From Tropicimonas_B omnivorans (GTDB taxonomy: Bacteria; Pseudomonadota; Alphaproteobacteria; Rhodobacterales; Rhodobacteraceae), in contig NZ_JAVRHL010000002.1 of NCBI RefSeq assembly GCF_031846565.1, forward strand, positions 992,001 to 1,056,000: DNA of 64,000 nucleotides. Reading direction: 5' to 3'. Of this stretch, positions 1-8,548 are shown in pieces; position 1 is the stretch's first letter, and each line of letters starts with the position of its first letter. The position numbers and the translations under genes were made by a program. The notes beneath the pieces are model-generated. The model searched no databases. It saw nothing but the letters and a program-made list of their open reading frames with translations, and had not been told where the DNA came from.

Positions 1-1
1 T

Positions 2-412
2 GCCTGGATTTCCGGCGGCACGTATCTCAGCTCGACCCTGCACGTCGCCAATCTATGCCACGCCGTCGATCTTGCACTGGAACGGGGGCAGAGCGGCGAA
101 ATCTATCACCTGTCCGATGGCCCGGCGCGCCCGTTCCGCGAGACGGTGACGGGCCTGCTTGAAAGCCAGGGCGTCGCCCCGCCGACGAAGACGGTGCCGC
201 GGTCCGTCCTGCGCACCGTCGCGCGTGCCGGCGAAGCGGCCTACCGCCTGAGCGGCGGTCGGCTGCGGGGGCCGTTGAGCCTGCAGGAGTTCTCCACGAG
301 CGCGGTCGAGATAACGCTCGATATCGGCAAGGCCGAGCGCGAACTGGGCTACGTTCCGACCATGACCTGGGAGCGGGGGCTGGAGGAGCTGCGCGCAATG
401 AGGGGCGACTGA
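2..412 (+). CDS. NAD-dependent epimerase/dehydratase, C-terminal part (partial)
   Basis: The reading frame is open from the first bases of the window and stops at TGA 410-412, so only the last ~136 residues are seen. The pattern is that of an extended short-chain dehydrogenase: a 'STLHVANLCHAVDLALERG' stretch (the substrate-domain 'hvdNlc.A' block of epimerases and 3-beta-HSD-like enzymes), then 'GEIYHLSDG', and near the end 'KAERELGYVPTMTWERGLE', the usual C-terminal 'A.reLGY.P.....Gl' block. The Rossmann nucleotide-binding N-terminus and the catalytic YxxxK lie upstream of the window. The substrate (sugar nucleotide or hydroxysteroid-like) cannot be told from this part. Confidence 0.75.
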   Translation, partial: AWISGGTYLSSTLHVANLCHAVDLALERGQSGEIYHLSDGPARPFRETVTGLLESQGVAPPTKTVPRSVLRTVARAGEAAYRLSGGRLRGPLSLQEFSTSAVEITLDIGKAERELGYVPTMTWERGLEELRAMRGD

Positions 413-709
413 GTAGCAGCAGCGCACCGTGGTGTCGGTAGTTTCCACGCCGACGGAATCTTCGTCAACCGATACCCGTTCCGGGCAAAGAACAGACTTT
501 GCAAAATTTCCCCTGGCGCTCTTCGTGCGAACCCAGTGGCGGGGGGGACATGGATGTCTGCATGCGAAATATCGGCACCCATTTCGCCGACGCCGGACCC
601 CCGGATCGTAACACTTGAAGAGAACGCGCATGGTCGACACCGCCGCTGACCTTCGCGGCGGTAGCTCGATGGCCACTGCCAAGCTGCTTTGGAGCGGAGG
701 TGTCGACGA
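413..709. other. Intergenic region with one hairpin
   Basis: No convincing gene is seen between the epimerase stop and the convergent CoA-transferase stop. Small open frames here lack ribosome-binding sites and recognisable motifs. A hairpin with an 8-bp stem (639-646 pairing with 655-662, ACCGCCGC/GCGGCGGT) and an 8-base loop lies downstream of the minus-strand CoA-transferase gene. It could help end transcription, but no T-run follows it on either strand. Confidence 0.4.
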
Positions 710-1939
710 TCACGACGTGGCCGCAGTCGGAACCTTCGGGCGCGACCAGAGGTCGGCCTCCTTGTCGGCCAGCACGGCCGCACCGGAGGCAACCATGGCG
801 GCAATGGTGTCTGCGTCGTAACCCAGCCGGGCGAGCACGGCTTCGGTGTCCTCGCCCAGAAGGGGGGGAGCTGCAGAAAGCCCGTCGTTCCGCACCATCG
901 ACGGAAGCGGCAGGTCGGGCGTTTCGAACGCCAGATCCCTGAAGCCGAACTCCGACGTCTTGCCGGGAGACGTCGCTTGCGGGGTGCTCAGCACGCGATC
1001 GGTGGAGAGGATTTCGGTGAAGCCGACGCCGTGAGCGGAAAGTTTGTCAGCCAGCGTGTCATAGCTGAATTCGGCAACCGCGGAAGACACCATCTCCTCC
1101 ACCCGAGGTCTTGCGCGGCGGCGGGCGCGAAGGGTGGCGAGTTCAGGGTCCGGTGCGACGCCGGTCGCCAGGCAGAACTTTCGCCAATGTTCATCGGTAA
1201 GCATGACGAGATAGACCCACCGCTCGTCCGACGTCTCGTATGCTCCGTATCCGGGAATGCTGAATTCGGCCGACGGTTCGGTTTCGGGGCGTCCCAGAAG
1301 CTGCGTCTTGAGCTGGACGCCCAGCAGATCGCGTGCGGCGATGTGCAGGCCCGTCTCGTAGAGGCCAAGCTCGATGTTGCGCTTTTCATCGTCGCCGGAA
1401 AGCAATGCCGAAAGGACGGCAATCACGGCGTAACACCCCGCGAACTGATCATGGTAGGAGGGCCCGAGGCGCGACGGCCGGCCGGCAACCCGGTTCGAGA
1501 ACATCACCCCGGTGGCAGCTTCGGCGATCGGGTTCGACGCGACTTCTTCGGCGAGCGGACCGGCGCCGTAACCCTTGATGTGGCAGAAGATGATGCCGGG
1601 GTTCAGCGCGTTGCAATCCTCGAACGTGGCGCCGAGCTTCCGGGCCGCCGAGGGCGAGAGGTTGTGCAGGACGATGTCCGCCCGACTTACCAGTTCGCGA
1701 AAGATCTCGCTGCCCGCCTCGGACTGCAGGTCGAGGCACAGGCTTTGCTTGCCGCGATTGAAGGCGAGATAACTGCCGCTCGGGCCCCCGCGCACCAGCT
1801 TGCGGGTGGTCTCGCCCGCCGGCGGCTCGATCTTGATCACCTCGGCGCCAAGCTGCTGCAGAATGTGTGTGGCGAACGGGGCCGCGATCATGCTCCCCAG
1901 TTCGACGACGGTTCTTCCTTTCAGAACTCCGCTCTCCAT
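710..1939 (-). CDS. Family III CoA-transferase (CaiB/BaiF type)
   Basis: This 409-residue protein has the family III CoA-transferase plan: an N-terminal 'LKGRTVVELGSMIAAPFATH' block, 'LGAEVIKIEPP', then 'FNRGKQSLCLDLQSEAG' and 'NLSPSAARKLG'. These enzymes move CoA between carboxylic acids in the cytoplasm through a glutamyl/aspartyl anhydride. At the place where family members carry the catalytic Asp ('DVSLLDA'), this protein reads 'IELGLYETGL', with Glu, a variant also met in other subfamilies. The start at 1939 was chosen over an upstream frame extension because GGGAGAG precedes it and the family N-terminus begins there. It diverges from the ABC substrate-binding gene across a 283-bp spacer holding two AATGCATT palindromes, so it is probably co-regulated with that operon. 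The acid substrate is unknown. Confidence 0.85.
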   Translation of the reverse strand: MESGVLKGRTVVELGSMIAAPFATHILQQLGAEVIKIEPPAGETTRKLVRGGPSGSYLAFNRGKQSLCLDLQSEAGSEIFRELVSRADIVLHNLSPSAARKLGATFEDCNALNPGIIFCHIKGYGAGPLAEEVASNPIAEAATGVMFSNRVAGRPSRLGPSYHDQFAGCYAVIAVLSALLSGDDEKRNIELGLYETGLHIAARDLLGVQLKTQLLGRPETEPSAEFSIPGYGAYETSDERWVYLVMLTDEHWRKFCLATGVAPDPELATLRARRRARPRVEEMVSSAVAEFSYDTLADKLSAHGVGFTEILSTDRVLSTPQATSPGKTSEFGFRDLAFETPDLPLPSMVRNDGLSAAPPLLGEDTEAVLARLGYDADTIAAMVASGAAVLADKEADLWSRPKVPTAATS

Positions 1940-2021
1940 GGCGCTCTCCCGGTTACTGGCTGCCGCACGGACGGCGATATCAGCGGCACGGGTCGCACAG
2001 GCGATGGCGCCAAGCAAGAAT

Positions 2022-2033
2022 AAAATGCATTGT
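2022..2033. promoter_or_regulatory. Putative GntR operator, CoA-transferase side
   Basis: AAAATGCATTGT matches 10 of 12 positions of the perfect palindrome ATAATGCATTAT found at 10845-10856. It lies 83 bp upstream of the CoA-transferase start in the divergent spacer. Assignment to the FCD-type GntR regulator encoded at 9427-10062 is inference from repetition of the motif at the control regions of the same gene cluster. Confidence 0.45.
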
Positions 2034-2137
2034 TGTTCATGGGCAGAGCTGGCAAAAGCCAGATTTTGGCGCATATCCGCTGATAAATTTGGATATATCT
2101 AGGTGAAACGCCAGACTACACCGTTTTTTACCCGTAA

Positions 2138-2149
2138 AAAATGCATTAC
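2138..2149. promoter_or_regulatory. Putative GntR operator, substrate-binding-protein side
   Basis: AAAATGCATTAC matches 10 of 12 positions of ATAATGCATTAT. It lies 73 bp upstream of the ABC substrate-binding gene and just upstream of a TTGACG hexamer at 2155-2160 that could be a -35 element; no good -10 hexamer follows at the ideal distance. Confidence 0.45.
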
Positions 2150-2222
2150 ATAAGTTGACGAAACCGTTCGGAGGAACGTAACGTCGTCGCAAGACCACGA
2201 AACATGCATGGGAGGAGTGCAG

Positions 2223-3434
2223 ATGATTTCGCAGTTGAGGAGGCCGATGTGCGTCGCATCCATCGTAGCTGCAGGAGTGGCCGCAGGGCCCCTGGCGGCC
2301 GCGGATGCGGGGATCGACGAGGAGAACAAGGTCGTCACCATCGGTGCGTTCACGCCGGTGACGGGGCCAGTTCCCTTCTACGCAACCCTGACCCACGCCG
2401 CCGAAGCGTATTACCGCCACCTGAACGAGAATGGCGGCATTGATGGCTGGACGGTCAACTATGTCACCAAGGACGATGGCTACGATCCGGCACGATCAGT
2501 CTCGGTGACACGGCAGCTCGTCGAGGATGACGGGATCTTCGCTCTTTCGGCGCCCATCGGGACGGCCACGAACGTGGCGGTGCTTCCTTATGCACGGGAA
2601 GTCGGGCTTCCGGTGGTTGGTCCGATCGGAGGCGCGAGCGCGTTCTTTGTCGAGCCGAACGTCTTTCCGCTTCTGCCCGACTATGGCTGGTCGGCAGCGT
2701 CGAACGCGGAATACGCGGTCAATGACCTGGGGCTGACCAAGATCGCGCTGCTCTGGGAAAACGACGAACTCGGTAAATCCGCGCAGCGCGGCATCGAAAG
2801 CTACATGGAGGAGGCGGGCATGGAGCTAGTCGAATCCGTGCCCTTCGATGTGAAGACGACCAGCTTCAGTCCTCATATCCGGCGCGTTTCGAATTCCGGT
2901 GCCGAGGCGGTGATCCTCTTCGGATCGAATGCGAACCTGGCGGCGGCGCTGAAGGCTGCCGATCTGCAGGGGCTCGAAGCGGAATGGTTCGCGCCGTTCT
3001 TCACTGCGGATCCCTCGACGCTCAAACTGGCGGGTGATCTGCTGGACGGGGTCTATTTTTCATCCTGGCTGCTTCCGGTCTCCAGCGATGAACCTGAGAT
3101 CGCGGCCTATCGCGACTCGATCGCGGAGTATTATCCCAATGACCCCGTTGGGGTGTTCGGCCTCAATGGCTGGAGCAATGCCGCGATCTTCCACAAGGGG
3201 TTCGAAGCGCTTCTGGAGTCAGGCGATGAACTGACGCGCGAGAACCTGGTCGCCGCGCTGGAAACGCTCGAAGGCGCCTCTGTCGGAGGCGCGCGCGGCG
3301 TGACCTTCGAGCAGGGGGATCACCGCGGTACGCGGCAAGAGGGCATCATCCAGGCGAAGGGTGACGACTTCGAGCTTGTCCAGGAATTCCGCCCCTATCC
3401 GTCGGTCGTCTTCAACGAGGCTCCGGCCGAGTGA
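2223..3434 (+). CDS. ABC transporter substrate-binding protein, branched-chain amino acid (LivK) type
   Basis: A 403-residue periplasmic binding protein. A signal peptide is visible ('MCVASIVAAGVAAGPLAAAD' region), followed by the family I start 'KVVTIGAFTPVTGPVPFYA', then 'HLNENGGIDGW' and 'SVTRQLVEDDGIFALSAPIG', the classic Peripla_BP_6 blocks. It captures a solute for the LivHMGF-like permease encoded downstream. ATG 2223 is preferred over ATG 2208 because GGGAGGAG sits 6 bases before 2223 and overlaps the other codon. A strong hairpin follows the stop codon, as is usual when the binding protein must be made in excess over the membrane parts. Members of this family bind amino acids, amides and many aromatic or aliphatic acids, so the ligand is open. 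The neighbouring CoA enzymes suggest a carboxylic acid. Confidence 0.9.
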   Translation: MISQLRRPMCVASIVAAGVAAGPLAAADAGIDEENKVVTIGAFTPVTGPVPFYATLTHAAEAYYRHLNENGGIDGWTVNYVTKDDGYDPARSVSVTRQLVEDDGIFALSAPIGTATNVAVLPYAREVGLPVVGPIGGASAFFVEPNVFPLLPDYGWSAASNAEYAVNDLGLTKIALLWENDELGKSAQRGIESYMEEAGMELVESVPFDVKTTSFSPHIRRVSNSGAEAVILFGSNANLAAALKAADLQGLEAEWFAPFFTADPSTLKLAGDLLDGVYFSSWLLPVSSDEPEIAAYRDSIAEYYPNDPVGVFGLNGWSNAAIFHKGFEALLESGDELTRENLVAALETLEGASVGGARGVTFEQGDHRGTRQEGIIQAKGDDFELVQEFRPYPSVVFNEAPAE

Positions 3435-3444
3435 CGGCACCCCC

Positions 3445-3473
3445 AGCCTTCGCCGCACAGCGGCGGAGGCTTT
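3445..3473 (+). terminator. Hairpin after the substrate-binding gene (attenuator/processing stem)
   Basis: Twelve base pairs (3445-3456 with 3460-3471, one of them a G-U pair) close a 3-base ACA loop and are followed by TTT. The stem sits 11 bases after the binding-protein stop and before the SDR gene. It looks like a partial Rho-independent terminator or a 3'-end stabiliser giving more binding-protein mRNA than downstream mRNA. Confidence 0.65.
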
Positions 3474-3506
3474 ATCCTACCAGACAAGTTAATCCGGGAG
3501 ACAGGG

Positions 3507-4256
3507 ATGGCCCTGACACCAATCAGCGCACCCGCACGTATGGACGGCAGGGTCGCGCTCGTGACCGGCGCGGCAGGCGGAATAGGTCGGGCGACAGCGC
3601 TCGCCCTGGCCGAGGCGGGGGCCACGGTCATCGCGACGGACATCGTCGAAAGCGCCGATTTTGGCCGGACCGATGTGATCTACCGTCGCTACGACGTGAC
3701 CTCGCAAAGCGAGACGGACGCTCTGGTGACAAGCGTTCTGGACGAACACGGCCGCATCGACGCTCTGGTTCTTTGCGCCGGGACTATCTCGCACCGACCT
3801 TTGTCCGACTCCACCGATGACGAATGGCGGGCGATCCTCGACGTCAATCTGATGGGCGTGGTGAACCCCGTGCGGGCGATCTTTCCGGTCATGGAAGAGC
3901 AAGGCATGGGCAAGATGGTCGCGCTTGGATCCATAGCTGCCAAGATCGGGGGCGTCGCCTCGGGACCGTCATACGTGGCCGCAAAATCGGCGGTTCACGG
4001 TCTGATGAAATGGGTCGCGAAGGCTGGCGCGCCCAAGGGCGTCTACGCCAGCATCATTGCGCCCGGTCCGGTCGAAACCCCGATGTGGGAAACCGTGACG
4101 CAACGCTCTGCGCCGTCGGCCAATGGCAGTGTTCCCCTTGGCCGCTTCGGTCAGCCCGAAGATATCGCGCAGGCGATCCTCTTTCTCTGTTCGCCTGCTT
4201 CCAACTGGATCACCGGTACCGTTCTCGATGTGAACGGCGGCATGTTGATGGATTGA
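3507..4256 (+). CDS. Short-chain dehydrogenase/reductase
   Basis: A 249-residue classical SDR. The cofactor motif is 'TGAAGGIG' (TGxxxGxG) near residue 20, the LCAG block replaces the usual NNAG, the catalytic Ser lies in 'LGSIAAKIGG', and 'SYVAAK' provides the Tyr-x-x-x-Lys pair. The C-terminus 'ITGTVLDVNGGMLMD' is typical. An Asp (ATDIV) after the second beta strand suggests NAD(H) preference. The enzyme oxidises or reduces a hydroxyl/carbonyl group in the cytoplasm. Start ATG follows GGGAGACAGG. It lies 4 bp before the next dehydrogenase, inside the ABC transporter gene set, so its substrate is probably the imported compound or an intermediate from it. Confidence 0.9.
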   Translation: MALTPISAPARMDGRVALVTGAAGGIGRATALALAEAGATVIATDIVESADFGRTDVIYRRYDVTSQSETDALVTSVLDEHGRIDALVLCAGTISHRPLSDSTDDEWRAILDVNLMGVVNPVRAIFPVMEEQGMGKMVALGSIAAKIGGVASGPSYVAAKSAVHGLMKWVAKAGAPKGVYASIIAPGPVETPMWETVTQRSAPSANGSVPLGRFGQPEDIAQAILFLCSPASNWITGTVLDVNGGMLMD

Positions 4257-4260
4257 GATC

Positions 4261-5172
4261 ATGAGCAATATGGGAACCATCGGGTTCATCGGGCTTGGCG
4301 TCATGGGCGGGCCGATGTGCAGGAACATGGCGACAAAACACCTTGGGCGCGTTGTGGCCTTCGATCTGTCGGAGGATGCGCTGGCCGATGTCGAAGCAGC
4401 CGGGGCGGAGCGGGCCGGATCGATTGCAGACATGGCGGCGCAAGCCGATGTGATCTTTCTGTCGCTGCCCGGCGGCCAGCAAGTGAAGGCGGTGACAGGC
4501 GAGATCGGCGCGAACAAGGGCAGGTGCACGGCGGTCGTCGACCTTTCGACCGCACCGGTCGAACTGGCCCGCGAAGTGGCCGCGTCGCTTGCAGGCAATG
4601 GGGTCGCCTTTGCAGATGCGCCGGTCGCCCGCACCCGCGAGGCGGCTCAGAAGGGGTCTCTGGCGATCATGGTGGGCGCGCCGTCCGACCTGTTCGCGCG
4701 GATCAAGCCCATGCTCGACTATATCGCCACCGACATCACTCACGGCGGCGAAGTCGGAGCGGGGCAGGTCCTCAAGCTCGTCAACAACATGCTCGTCTTC
4801 GCCAATACCGTGGCACTGGCCGAGATGATGGTGCTGGGCGAGAAGTCCGGCGTTGCGCCCGAGACGCTTCTCGAGGCGGTCTCGAAGGGGTCGGGGGACA
4901 GCTTTGTTCTTCGTAACCACGGCAGGAAGGCGATGCTCCCGCGCGAATTTCCCGAAAGGGCGTTCTCGCCGGAATATGTGCTCAAGGACATCTCCTACGT
5001 CTTCGAGATGGCGCAGACCGCCGGCATCAATCTGCCTGCTGCAGCGAGCGTCAGGCGCTACTATGAGGCGGCGACCACGACCGATCTGTCGGGACGTTAC
5101 TTTCCGGGCGTGATCGAACTCGTGGAACGCGGCGCCGTGGATGACGCCGTCACGCGGGGGGACGCGGCATGA
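4261..5172 (+). CDS. 3-hydroxyisobutyrate dehydrogenase family NAD(P)-dependent oxidoreductase
   Basis: A 303-residue beta-hydroxyacid dehydrogenase. The N-terminus 'IGFIGLGVMGGPMCRNM' is the GxGxxG dinucleotide fold signature of the family. The conserved 'DAPV' block follows near residue 120, although the usual glycine-rich sequence after it is replaced by 'ARTREAAQKG'. 'GAGQVLKLVNNM' contains the catalytic Lys. It would oxidise a beta-hydroxyacid to the semialdehyde or keto form, or act in reverse. The gene starts 4 bp after the SDR stop and its last codons overlap the permease start (ATGA), so all are one transcript. Confidence 0.9.
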   Translation: MSNMGTIGFIGLGVMGGPMCRNMATKHLGRVVAFDLSEDALADVEAAGAERAGSIADMAAQADVIFLSLPGGQQVKAVTGEIGANKGRCTAVVDLSTAPVELAREVAASLAGNGVAFADAPVARTREAAQKGSLAIMVGAPSDLFARIKPMLDYIATDITHGGEVGAGQVLKLVNNMLVFANTVALAEMMVLGEKSGVAPETLLEAVSKGSGDSFVLRNHGRKAMLPREFPERAFSPEYVLKDISYVFEMAQTAGINLPAAASVRRYYEAATTTDLSGRYFPGVIELVERGAVDDAVTRGDAA

Positions 5173-6059
5173 GCGACCTTCTCCGCGACCTGTTTCCGCT
5201 CGCCTGGTCCGGGATGATCACCGGATGTCTGTATGCCCTGGGTGCAATGGGGCTGGTCATGATCTTCAAGTCCTCGCGTGTGGTCAACTTCAGCCACGGC
5301 AATGTCGCGGGCTTCGCCGCCTTCCTGATCTACGGCTTCTCCAGCGGCGTGCTGCTGGAGCTGAGCTGGGGCACCGCGGTGCTGCTGGCTGTCATGGCGG
5401 TGATTGCCATCGCGTTCGTAACCTACGCCATCATCTCGCCGTTGGTATTCGAATCCGACCTGACGGCAACCATAGCGACGCTGGGTATCGGCCTGATCGC
5501 ACAGGGCGCGACGCTCCTGATCTTCGGCGCCGATATCGTCAGCCTCGATCTGCCGATCCCGCGCTTCCGCATGTCGGTCCTGGGCCTCTTGATCACCGGC
5601 TACGATCTGACGGTTCTTGCCGTGGCCGTCGTCACCATAGGCGCCCTGTTCTCGGTCATCGACTATACCAAGCTTGGCATCGCCTTCCGCGCCATATCGG
5701 AAAATCCTTTCGCCGCCGAAGTCTGCGGTCTCAACCTCCGTTCGGTTCACCTCTTTTCGTGGACCGTGGCCGCAGTCCTCGGTGTCGTCGGCGCGCTCCT
5801 GATCGTGCCAACGACCTTCCTCAGCGTGACCACCGTGGCCGCCTTCATGCTGCAGGCATTCGCGGCGGCCGTGATCGGCGGTTTCGCAAGTCTGCCGGGC
5901 AGCCTTGTCGGCGGCATCCTCATCGGCGTTCTGATGAACCTGTTCACCTTCTACGTTTCGCCCGAATTCAGCAGCACGTTTCTGCTCGGAGTGATCCTGC
6001 TGGCGCTGAACATCTTTCCCAACGGGATATTGGAACGCGCAGGAGGCACCCGTGTATAA
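5169..6059 (+). CDS. Branched-chain amino acid type ABC transporter permease (LivH type)
   Basis: A 296-residue inner-membrane permease with about eight hydrophobic segments. Family marks are 'SGMITGCLYALGAMGLVMIF' at the N-terminus, 'VNFSHGNVAGFAAF', 'GIAFRAISENPFAAEVCGLN' (the cytoplasmic loop that contacts the ATPase) and 'FAAAVIGGFASLPGSLVGG'. It pairs with the LivM-type protein encoded next, with an 8-bp overlap. The start ATG overlaps the preceding dehydrogenase stop. Confidence 0.93.
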   Translation: MSDLLRDLFPLAWSGMITGCLYALGAMGLVMIFKSSRVVNFSHGNVAGFAAFLIYGFSSGVLLELSWGTAVLLAVMAVIAIAFVTYAIISPLVFESDLTATIATLGIGLIAQGATLLIFGADIVSLDLPIPRFRMSVLGLLITGYDLTVLAVAVVTIGALFSVIDYTKLGIAFRAISENPFAAEVCGLNLRSVHLFSWTVAAVLGVVGALLIVPTTFLSVTTVAAFMLQAFAAAVIGGFASLPGSLVGGILIGVLMNLFTFYVSPEFSSTFLLGVILLALNIFPNGILERAGGTRV

Positions 6060-7041
6060 CCAACCCGCCAAGGTAACAGACCTGCAGTCAGGGACCCACG
6101 AACGTCTCTGGAGCCTCATGTCCTCAGGCCTCGGCAGCTACGTGCTGGCAGTGATCCTGATCGCCATGCCGTTGTTGATCGGCGGATCGTGGATCTTCGC
6201 GCTCGGCGTCTGCTTTGCCAATTCCATCGGCGTGCTCGCGGTAAGCGTGCTCGTACGCTACGGCGGAGAGGTTTCGATCGGCCACGCATTCTTCGCTGCG
6301 GTGGGTGCCTATTCGGTGGCGATCCTGGACACACGATATGGTCTGTCTATACTGCTGAGCGTCCCGCTGGCGCTTCTGCTCGGCGTGATCTCGGGCGTAG
6401 CCTTCGCATGGCCGTCGCGAAAGCTCTCGGGGATCTACCTTGCGGTGTCGACAATGGCACTGGCCCTGGCGGTGCCGGAACTTATCAACAACGCCGACGC
6501 GCTGACGGGGGGGTACGAGGGGCTCTACGTGTCCCGGCCGCTGATCCCGGGCGTCCCGATGAGCTATCAACGCTACTACGTGGCGCTGGTTGTGCTGATT
6601 GCGGCGGTCTACGCGCTGTCGCGGTTTCGCCAGTCCCGCCAGGGGCTGGCGATCCTGCTTGCCAAGACCCACCCGGCCGCCGCCGACGCTTTCGGCACCC
6701 GGCAGGTCTGGGCGCGCATCGCCATCATGGGGATCAGCGGCGGCATCGCCGCGCTCTGCGGTTCGATGCTCGCTTTCGCGGGCTCGACCGTTTCGCCCAG
6801 CGGTTACACGCTCTGGTCCTCGATTTTCCTGCTCGTGGGATCGGTGGTCAGCTTTTACGGGCTGACGCTGCCACGAGCGCTGATCGGCGGCGCCTTTCTG
6901 ACATTGGTGCCTCAGTTCCTGTCGGCGTCGGGGGCCTGGATCCCGGTGTTCTACGGACTCGCGCTCTTGGGGATGATCCTGCTGGGGCACTACCTGCCGC
7001 GCCTGAAGGCGATGATTGCAGATCGCAAGGAGGCACGGTGA
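6052..7041 (+). CDS. Branched-chain amino acid type ABC transporter permease (LivM type)
   Basis: A 329-residue inner-membrane permease, second half of the heterodimeric channel. About nine to ten hydrophobic segments are visible. Family blocks include 'VRYGGEVSIGHAFFAAVGAY' and 'AKTHPAAADAFGTRQVWARI'; the latter matches the EAA-like coupling loop position, although the usual 'RDNE.AA...G' reads 'KTHPAAADAFG'. It overlaps the LivH-type gene by 8 bp and the ATPase gene by 1 bp (TGATG), indicating translational coupling. The start codon here is GTG. Confidence 0.92.
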   Translation: MYNQPAKVTDLQSGTHERLWSLMSSGLGSYVLAVILIAMPLLIGGSWIFALGVCFANSIGVLAVSVLVRYGGEVSIGHAFFAAVGAYSVAILDTRYGLSILLSVPLALLLGVISGVAFAWPSRKLSGIYLAVSTMALALAVPELINNADALTGGYEGLYVSRPLIPGVPMSYQRYYVALVVLIAAVYALSRFRQSRQGLAILLAKTHPAAADAFGTRQVWARIAIMGISGGIAALCGSMLAFAGSTVSPSGYTLWSSIFLLVGSVVSFYGLTLPRALIGGAFLTLVPQFLSASGAWIPVFYGLALLGMILLGHYLPRLKAMIADRKEAR

Positions 7042-7817
7042 TGGATATCGCGACGAATTCGCTGAAGGGTGACGGTATTGCGCTGTCCTTCGGTGGGATC
7101 GAGGTCCTCAAGGGGCTGGACGTGGAATTTCGCGCGGGCGAGATAAGCGGCCTGATCGGCCCCAACGGGGCCGGGAAAACCAGTCTCTTCAACTGTCTGA
7201 CCGGTGCATACTCTCCACAGAAGGGGACAATCACCTATGCCGGGGAAAGCCTCGACGGGTTGTCACCTGCGGCCCGCGCCAGCAAGGGCATCGTGCGGAG
7301 TTTCCAGCACACCGCCCTCAGCCCAGATCTGACGGTGCTCGAGAACGTCATGATCGGGGTGGCCCGCAACTACCGCTCGGGCTGGCTGCATTCCTTCCTG
7401 CCGACCCGTCGCGGCCGGGACGAGATGTCGGAGATGCGGGCAGACGCCGAACGCGCGCTGGCCGAACTCGGGCTCGCCGGGGCGGCGGACAAGATGACGT
7501 CGGAGCTTCCGCCGGGGATGCTGCGGCTCGTCGAAATCGCTCGCGCGATCGTCGGGCGCCCCGCGGTTCTGATGCTCGACGAGCCGGCTGCCGGCCTGAA
7601 CAACCTGGAAACGCGAGATCTGATGCGAAGTCTGCGCGCCCTCGCATCACCCGAGCTGGTGATGGTGGTCGTCGAGCATGACATGGATCTGGTGATGTCG
7701 ATCTGCGACCGGATCTACGTTCTGAACTTCGGCGCCTTCGTCGCCTGCGGCACGCCTGATGAAGTCCGCAACGACGAAGACGTGGTTCGGATCTACCTGG
7801 GGAGCGACGATGACTGA
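7041..7817 (+). CDS. ABC transporter ATP-binding protein (LivG type)
   Basis: A 258-residue ATPase that drives the Liv-type permease. The Walker A motif 'GPNGAGKTS' lies near residue 42, and Walker B is 'VLMLDEPAAGLN'. The signature region reads 'LPPGMLRLVEIARAI', a degenerate form of LSGGQ as usual in LivG proteins. The C-terminal 'CDRIYVLNFGAFVACGTPDEV' is typical. The true start is ATG 7041, overlapping the permease stop by one base; the same frame is open far upstream but that part is antisense-like noise inside the permease gene. Confidence 0.93.
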   Translation: MDIATNSLKGDGIALSFGGIEVLKGLDVEFRAGEISGLIGPNGAGKTSLFNCLTGAYSPQKGTITYAGESLDGLSPAARASKGIVRSFQHTALSPDLTVLENVMIGVARNYRSGWLHSFLPTRRGRDEMSEMRADAERALAELGLAGAADKMTSELPPGMLRLVEIARAIVGRPAVLMLDEPAAGLNNLETRDLMRSLRALASPELVMVVVEHDMDLVMSICDRIYVLNFGAFVACGTPDEVRNDEDVVRIYLGSDDD

Positions 7818-8538
7818 TCTTCTGCACGTTTCGGACCTGTCGGTGTTCTACGGGGCCAAGGCGCAGGCCGTCGAGGATGTCTCCTTCTCGGTGGGGACCG
7901 GAAGGGTGGTTGCCCTTTTGGGAGCCAACGGCGCCGGCAAGACATCGATCATGAAAGCCATTGCGGGGCTTATCCCCGCCACGGGAACCGTTCGTTTCGA
8001 TGGCACCGATCTGGATGATCTTCCGACACGAGGGCGTGTCAGGCGCGGTATCGTCTACGTTCCCGAGGGTCGCGAGATCGTCGGCAACATGACGGTCCGC
8101 GAAAATCTCGTGTTGGGCGGGTACCATCTAGGCGGGCGCGACCGAAAAAGCCGGGCCGCGATGGTGCTGGATCTCTTTCCGGAAATCGCGAACAAGGCCG
8201 ACCGCTCCGCTTGGCGCCTCTCGGGCGGTGAACAGCAGATGCTGGCGATCGGGCGGGGCCTGATGGCTGGGCCGCGCCTGTTGCTTCTCGATGAGCCGTC
8301 GCTGGGGCTTGCGCCCATGCTGGTGCGGCGGGTGTTCGACCGGCTTGCCGCGATCCGCAAGGAGACGAACCTCAGCATCGTTCTCGTCGAGCAGAATTTG
8401 GCGGTAACGATGCGCATCTGCGATGAGCTGCACTTCCTCCGCGGAGGAATGCTGGTGGGACACCGCAGCGCGGAGGAGCTGAAAGACAGTGCTTCGCGCC
8501 AGCAAGCCATCGACACGTTTCTCGGCGCAGCGGTGTGA
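7810..8538 (+). CDS. ABC transporter ATP-binding protein (LivF type)
   Basis: A 242-residue ATPase, partner of the LivG-type protein. Visible are Walker A 'GANGAGKTS', the signature 'LSGGEQQMLAIGRGL', Walker B 'LLLLDEPSLGLAP', and the H-loop replaced by Gln ('VEQN'), all typical of LivF. The start ATG 7810 overlaps the LivG-type stop by 8 bp. It completes a full five-gene uptake system (2223-8538). Confidence 0.93.
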   Translation: MTDLLHVSDLSVFYGAKAQAVEDVSFSVGTGRVVALLGANGAGKTSIMKAIAGLIPATGTVRFDGTDLDDLPTRGRVRRGIVYVPEGREIVGNMTVRENLVLGGYHLGGRDRKSRAAMVLDLFPEIANKADRSAWRLSGGEQQMLAIGRGLMAGPRLLLLDEPSLGLAPMLVRRVFDRLAAIRKETNLSIVLVEQNLAVTMRICDELHFLRGGMLVGHRSAEELKDSASRQQAIDTFLGAAV

Positions 8539-8548
8539 GGTCAGAGCG

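Noticed and set aside
5097..6119. Minus-strand open frame opposite the LivH-type permease
   Set aside because: It is antisense to a clear membrane protein and its translation is rich in Asp, Gln and Arg with no motif.
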